Source of the DNA: Ophiosphaerella korrae
Taxonomy: Eukaryota; Ascomycota; Dothideomycetes; Pleosporales; Phaeosphaeriaceae
NCBI GenBank assembly: GCA_028456385.1
Contig: JALNQF010000114.1
Coordinates: forward strand, 82,395-146,394
DNA: 64,000 bases
Direction of reading: 5' to 3'
The notes under the pieces are model-generated. The model made no database searches and was not told the DNA's origin. It worked only from the letters and a program-made list of their open reading frames with translations. The translations under genes and the position numbers were made by a program. This document shows positions 60,202-64,000 of the stretch, one piece after another; the stretch's first letter is position 1; every line of letters starts with the position of its first letter.

Positions 60202-60861
60202 TATAAGGCTAGGCTCTATACTACTAGACTAGACGTAACTTTAAAAGAGGTATAGTATACCTAATAGGTATACTAGGCACAGAATAGTATATATATATAC
60301 TAAAGATACTTATAGTAGGCCTAGGGCTAGCCTATAGCTAGCTAAGAGTTGTATAGAAAAGTACTTATAATATTATCTCCCTCTTCTCTAGACTTTATCC
60401 TAAAGACTTAAAGTAGAGTATAATTACTATAGTACTACTAGATAACTACTATAAGCTTATAGTATAGTACTATAAACTTATTATATTATTAGATAACTTT
60501 ATAGAGTAGTAACGTAATACTCTATTACTATAGTAATAGATAAAGCTACGTACTATATACTAGACCCCTAGTAAGTAATAGTAATAAAGTAAGCCTTACG
60601 CCTTAGCTAAAGTTAAAGGAGACCTTTAGCTAGCTTTAGCTAGCCTAAGAATAGAGACGTACTTAAACTTAGGCTATATTAGGTATACTCTATAAGGCTA
60701 GGCTCTATACTACTAGACTAGATATAACTCTAAAAGAAGTATAGTATACCTAATAGGTATACGAGGTATAGAATAGTATATATATATACTAGAGATACTT
60801 ATAGTAGGCCTAGGGCTAGCCTATAGCTAGCTAAGGGTTACATAGAAAAGTACCTATAATA
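60202..60861. mobile_element. TRIM-like element (two short LTRs, no coding region)
   Basis: Direct repeats of about 172 bp at 60202-60373 and 60691-60861 flank about 317 bp of non-coding DNA. Each starts TATAAGGCTAGGCTCTATAC and ends in CTATAATA or CTTATAATA, consistent with TG...CA termini after RIP. Flanks ACTTT (60197-60201) and ACTCT (60862-60866) form a 5-bp duplication with one C-to-T change. A terminal-repeat retrotransposon in miniature, or a deletion derivative of a larger LTR element. The LTR is unrelated to the chromovirus LTRs here. Confidence 0.7.
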
Positions 60862-60866
60862 ACTCT

Positions 60867-61900
60867 AGAGCGTTTACTACTAAATAGTTATATATTCTAC
60901 TACGCTATATTACTTAGCCTAATTACGTATAATATAATAGCTTACCTACCACTTAGTATTATAATACTATTTCCTTTTCTTACGCTAGGTCTATCTTTAG
61001 ACTTAGGCCTTTATTAGCTAGGTCTAGCTTATAAGTAGTTTACTCTACTTTCTAGTTAAAAACTATCTTACTATAATATTACTTCCTTTATAGTCTTATA
61101 AACTTTATCTTTTATTAGAAATCTTTACTATAAACTATATTTCTAAAATACTTTATTTATACTATTTTTTCTTAGGTATTCTTTATTTTATTATACTAGA
61201 TTCTACTCTAAAGTATACTAAGTATACTTATATAAGGTATCTCTATATTAGTATAACCTAGGAGTCTCTTAATTAAACTTATAAAAAGTTTTATAAAAAA
61301 GTTAATAATAATAAAAAACTTCTTACTATTAGTATTACTTATTTACTATATAATAAGAAAATATTAAAATCTACTAAAGAGCGTACTTATTATAAAGCCT
61401 TATACCTAGTATTAGAGTTAAAGTAAGAAAGTAATAAGGTCTTAGTGTAAGTTCTTAACTATTCTACTACTACTATTAATATTACTTCTTCTTTTACTAT
61501 CTAGTCTACTATTAGCTTATTAGATAAATTTATTATAACTAAGGGCGCTTTATAGGCTCTATATAGTTAGGTTTATTATAGAACTTTCTTCTACTAATAT
61601 ATCTATTATATCCTAGCTATAGCTTTATATATCCTATATATCTTAGTATATAATATTTATTTCTTGCTTTCTTAAGTATCTACTAATAATTCTATAGATT
61701 AGCTTTAGGTTCCTATATATTTTTACTCCTTAAGTAGCCTTTCTATTTTACTAGCTACTCTTAGAGAAACTATATACTTTAGAAAGTATTATATCTTATT
61801 TTTTAATATCTCTATAGATCTTTAACTTTAAACTTATTATCTTCTTCTTTCTAATATTAGAATTATCGCTATAGTAGTATTTTTAGCTTAGCTAGTTCTA
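60867..61900. other. AT-rich degraded DNA, unassigned
   Basis: RIP-affected sequence with no intact frame. A plus-strand stretch at about 61200-61560 has few stops relative to its AT content and may derive from a transposase, but I cannot identify motifs. It may also include the 3' part of the gypsy element to the right. Confidence 0.4.
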
Positions 61901-64000
61901 GTAGGCTTATATAGAACTTAGAGTATACCTTAGTATTTTTAGGTAGTTCTACTATTTTTATAACTAGCCTATTATCTTTCTTAACTAAAAATAGTCTAAC
62001 CTTAATATAGTCTAGTCTTTTACTAAGTTACTTTATCTATAGATTTTTTATATAAAGATACGCTTTATCTCTTTTTTTTAGCTAAAGTACTATTTTTTAT
62101 TTTTAATTAATATATAAAATACTTTATTTCTAAGCTTCTACTAGTTTTTATCTTAACTTATTATAGAGTTCTTATATATCTTTAACTCTAACTAGTACTA
62201 CTTTTATCTTAGGTTATAGTAGTATTCTCTTAAATAAATTAGGGTATATTCTATAGTTTATAAAATATAGTATTTTACTTATTATTTCTAAGTACTTATT
62301 ATTATAGGCTAACTATACTATAAGTAATAGTAATACCTAATTATTCTACTTCTAGTTACTATAAATCCTTAGGTATATCTTTAATATTCTATTAGTCTAT
62401 TTTGTCTATCTATTTATCTATAGATAATAGGCTATTAATAGCTTCCTTTTTATCTCTATTACTATAAGTAGCGTTATCTAGTAATTAGACGTAAAAAGCT
62501 TATCTCTATTACTAATAATACTTTTTAGTATCTTATATCTTTATATTAGTACGTCTAGTAGTACGTATCCTAGCTAATCTACTATATAGTTACTTTAAAA
62601 TTTCTCTATCTTAGCGTATTTTATAAATTAGTCTACAATTACTATTATTATATTATATCCTATTTTTATTACTAAGTCCTTTAATATTAGTAGTCCTATA
62701 ATAAAGTCTATTGTAATATCTATTTATAGTTTTTCTAGTATTTTAATTACTTATATTTCTCTATATAGTATATATATCTTATACTTATTCTTCTAGTAAT
62801 CTATATATTCCTTAATAAACTACATTACTTTCTTTTTTATTTTACTAAATCTATAATTTCTCTAGATAAGTTCTATAATTTATATAATCTCTAAGTACTT
62901 ATATACTAGGTTATTATAGTATTATTATATAATTACTTCTTATAATTCTTCTAGAACCTTATTTATAATCTTAACTAAGTTATTAATTTTTTATTCTTTT
63001 ACTAGTTATATATTTAGTACTAGGTATCTTTATCTATTATCTTAGAGTATAGCTTTTTTTACTACTTATCTCTTTCCTATAATATTATATCTTTAGCTAA
63101 GTGTATCTACTTAGCTATTTTCTTTACTTAGTATATACTAGATCTTAAATTTATACTATCTTAGTAGTTCTAACTATTATATCTACTTATCTTTTAACTT
63201 CTTACTTATTATAAAGTATATTAAGTTCTTATAATCTATCTTAATAATTACTTCTACTATACTTTTAGTTTACGCTCTCTAATATTTAAGTATATTAACT
63301 ATTATAAGTAGCTCCTTATTATATATATTATGTCTTTCTTCTTACTTAGTAAACTTCTCTAAATAGTATATAATTAGATACTATTTTCCTTTATACTCTT
63401 ATAGCGCTATTACTCTATAAGCTAGATTTAATATATCTATCTTAATAACTTAAGTCTTATTACTATTAATTACTTTAGAACTAGTAGTATAATATAAGCT
63501 TACTTGAGTTCTTTATAAGCTTATTTTTATTCTACTCTCTATTTTTATATTATATCTTTTTTTATAAGCTTTATAAGTAGTAGTACTTTTTTTAAAAATT
63601 ATTTTATAAAGTATTAGTTAAAGTTAATAAATTCTAGGAATAATTATATATTCTTAACTATCTTAGGTTCCTTTTATTCTTCTACTACTTTAATCTTTTT
63701 TTAGCTTATCTTAACTTTATTAATACTTATTATATATCTTAGAAACTCTACTTCTATCTTATACTACTTATACTTCTCTAGCTTTAGTTATAGGTTATAT
63801 TAGTCTAAGTACTATAGTACTATTATTACTTACTCTATATACTTACCTTCTTCTTTAGAATATATTAGTATATTATCTAGGTACGCTATAATAAACTTAA
63901 CTAAGTATTCTTATAATATATTCTTAATTAGTCTTTAGAATATTACTAGTATATTTATTAGTCTAAAGAGTATTACTATATACTTATAATATCTATAGCG
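61900..64000 (-). mobile_element. Second Ty3/gypsy family, minus strand, leaves window
   Basis: Degraded minus-strand pol running off the right edge. Read from the right: reverse transcriptase with AYLDNILIYSKEEGKYIE (YLDN at 63883-63872) and NILVIFQRLIKNIL; RNase H toward 63.2 kb; integrase with SIDFI-like and ILKSIISNRDKLFTS-like parts (about 62.7-62.5 kb); integrase C-terminus with LSKRLDYIKVRLFLVKK near 62.0 kb. The sequence differs clearly from the chromovirus family of the left block (LIYSKEE versus IFLEIEEE after the YLDN site). LTRs are not identified. Confidence 0.75.

Overview
The window is nuclear DNA of a filamentous ascomycete. Genes carry short introns (about 50-60 bp, GT...AG, CTRAY-type branch sites), and gene-rich GC-balanced DNA switches abruptly to AT-rich DNA in which almost every CpA is lost and every retroelement frame is full of TAA/TAG stops, the signature of repeat-induced point mutation (RIP). 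The isochore-like layout and the protein content fit a Dothideomycete (probably Pleosporales); that placement is an inference.

Gene-rich block 1 (1 to about 16.9 kb). In order: the 5' end of an Arg/acid-rich gene leaving the window on the minus strand; a signal-peptide plus membrane-anchor protein with a His-rich linker and a PPxY tail; an intron-containing histone H4 gene; a five-exon APC-family permease; a single-exon 752-residue coiled-coil, tail-anchored protein with eleven spaced TQT-type motifs; a long gap with one doubtful ORF; a five-exon gene for a small Pro/Gln/Tyr-rich protein resembling fungal RfeG; and a three-exon secreted protein of 545 residues that borders the AT block. Exon models were worked out by hand from splice sites and frame continuity.

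AT block 1 (about 16.9 to 52.08 kb) has no intact gene. It is a nest of Ty3/gypsy chromodomain retrotransposons (chromoviruses) whose insertion order can be read from 5-bp target duplications: element A (plus) sits in B (minus), B in solo LTR C, C in the 3' LTR of D (minus); to the right, element G (plus) sits in truncated F (plus), next to truncated minus-strand pieces. Two LTR types occur, one with 54-bp tandem repeats. Downstream of pol, on the opposite strand, at least five copies keep the same antisense reading frame, which looks like an unrecognised extra gene of this family.

Gene block 2 (52.1 to 55.6 kb) is a small island with threonine deaminase (ILV1-type), whose start codon lies only about 110 bp from the AT block, and a convergent two-exon fumarylacetoacetate-hydrolase-family gene.

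AT block 2 (55.6 to 64.0 kb) starts with a broken pogo/Fot1-type transposase cut by a palindromic hAT-like element (8-bp target duplication), itself cut by a solo LTR. It continues with a RIP-degraded Fot1-like transposon with 56-bp inverted repeats, another chromovirus fragment, a 660-bp TRIM-like element and the 3' half of a second, different gypsy family running off the window on the minus strand.
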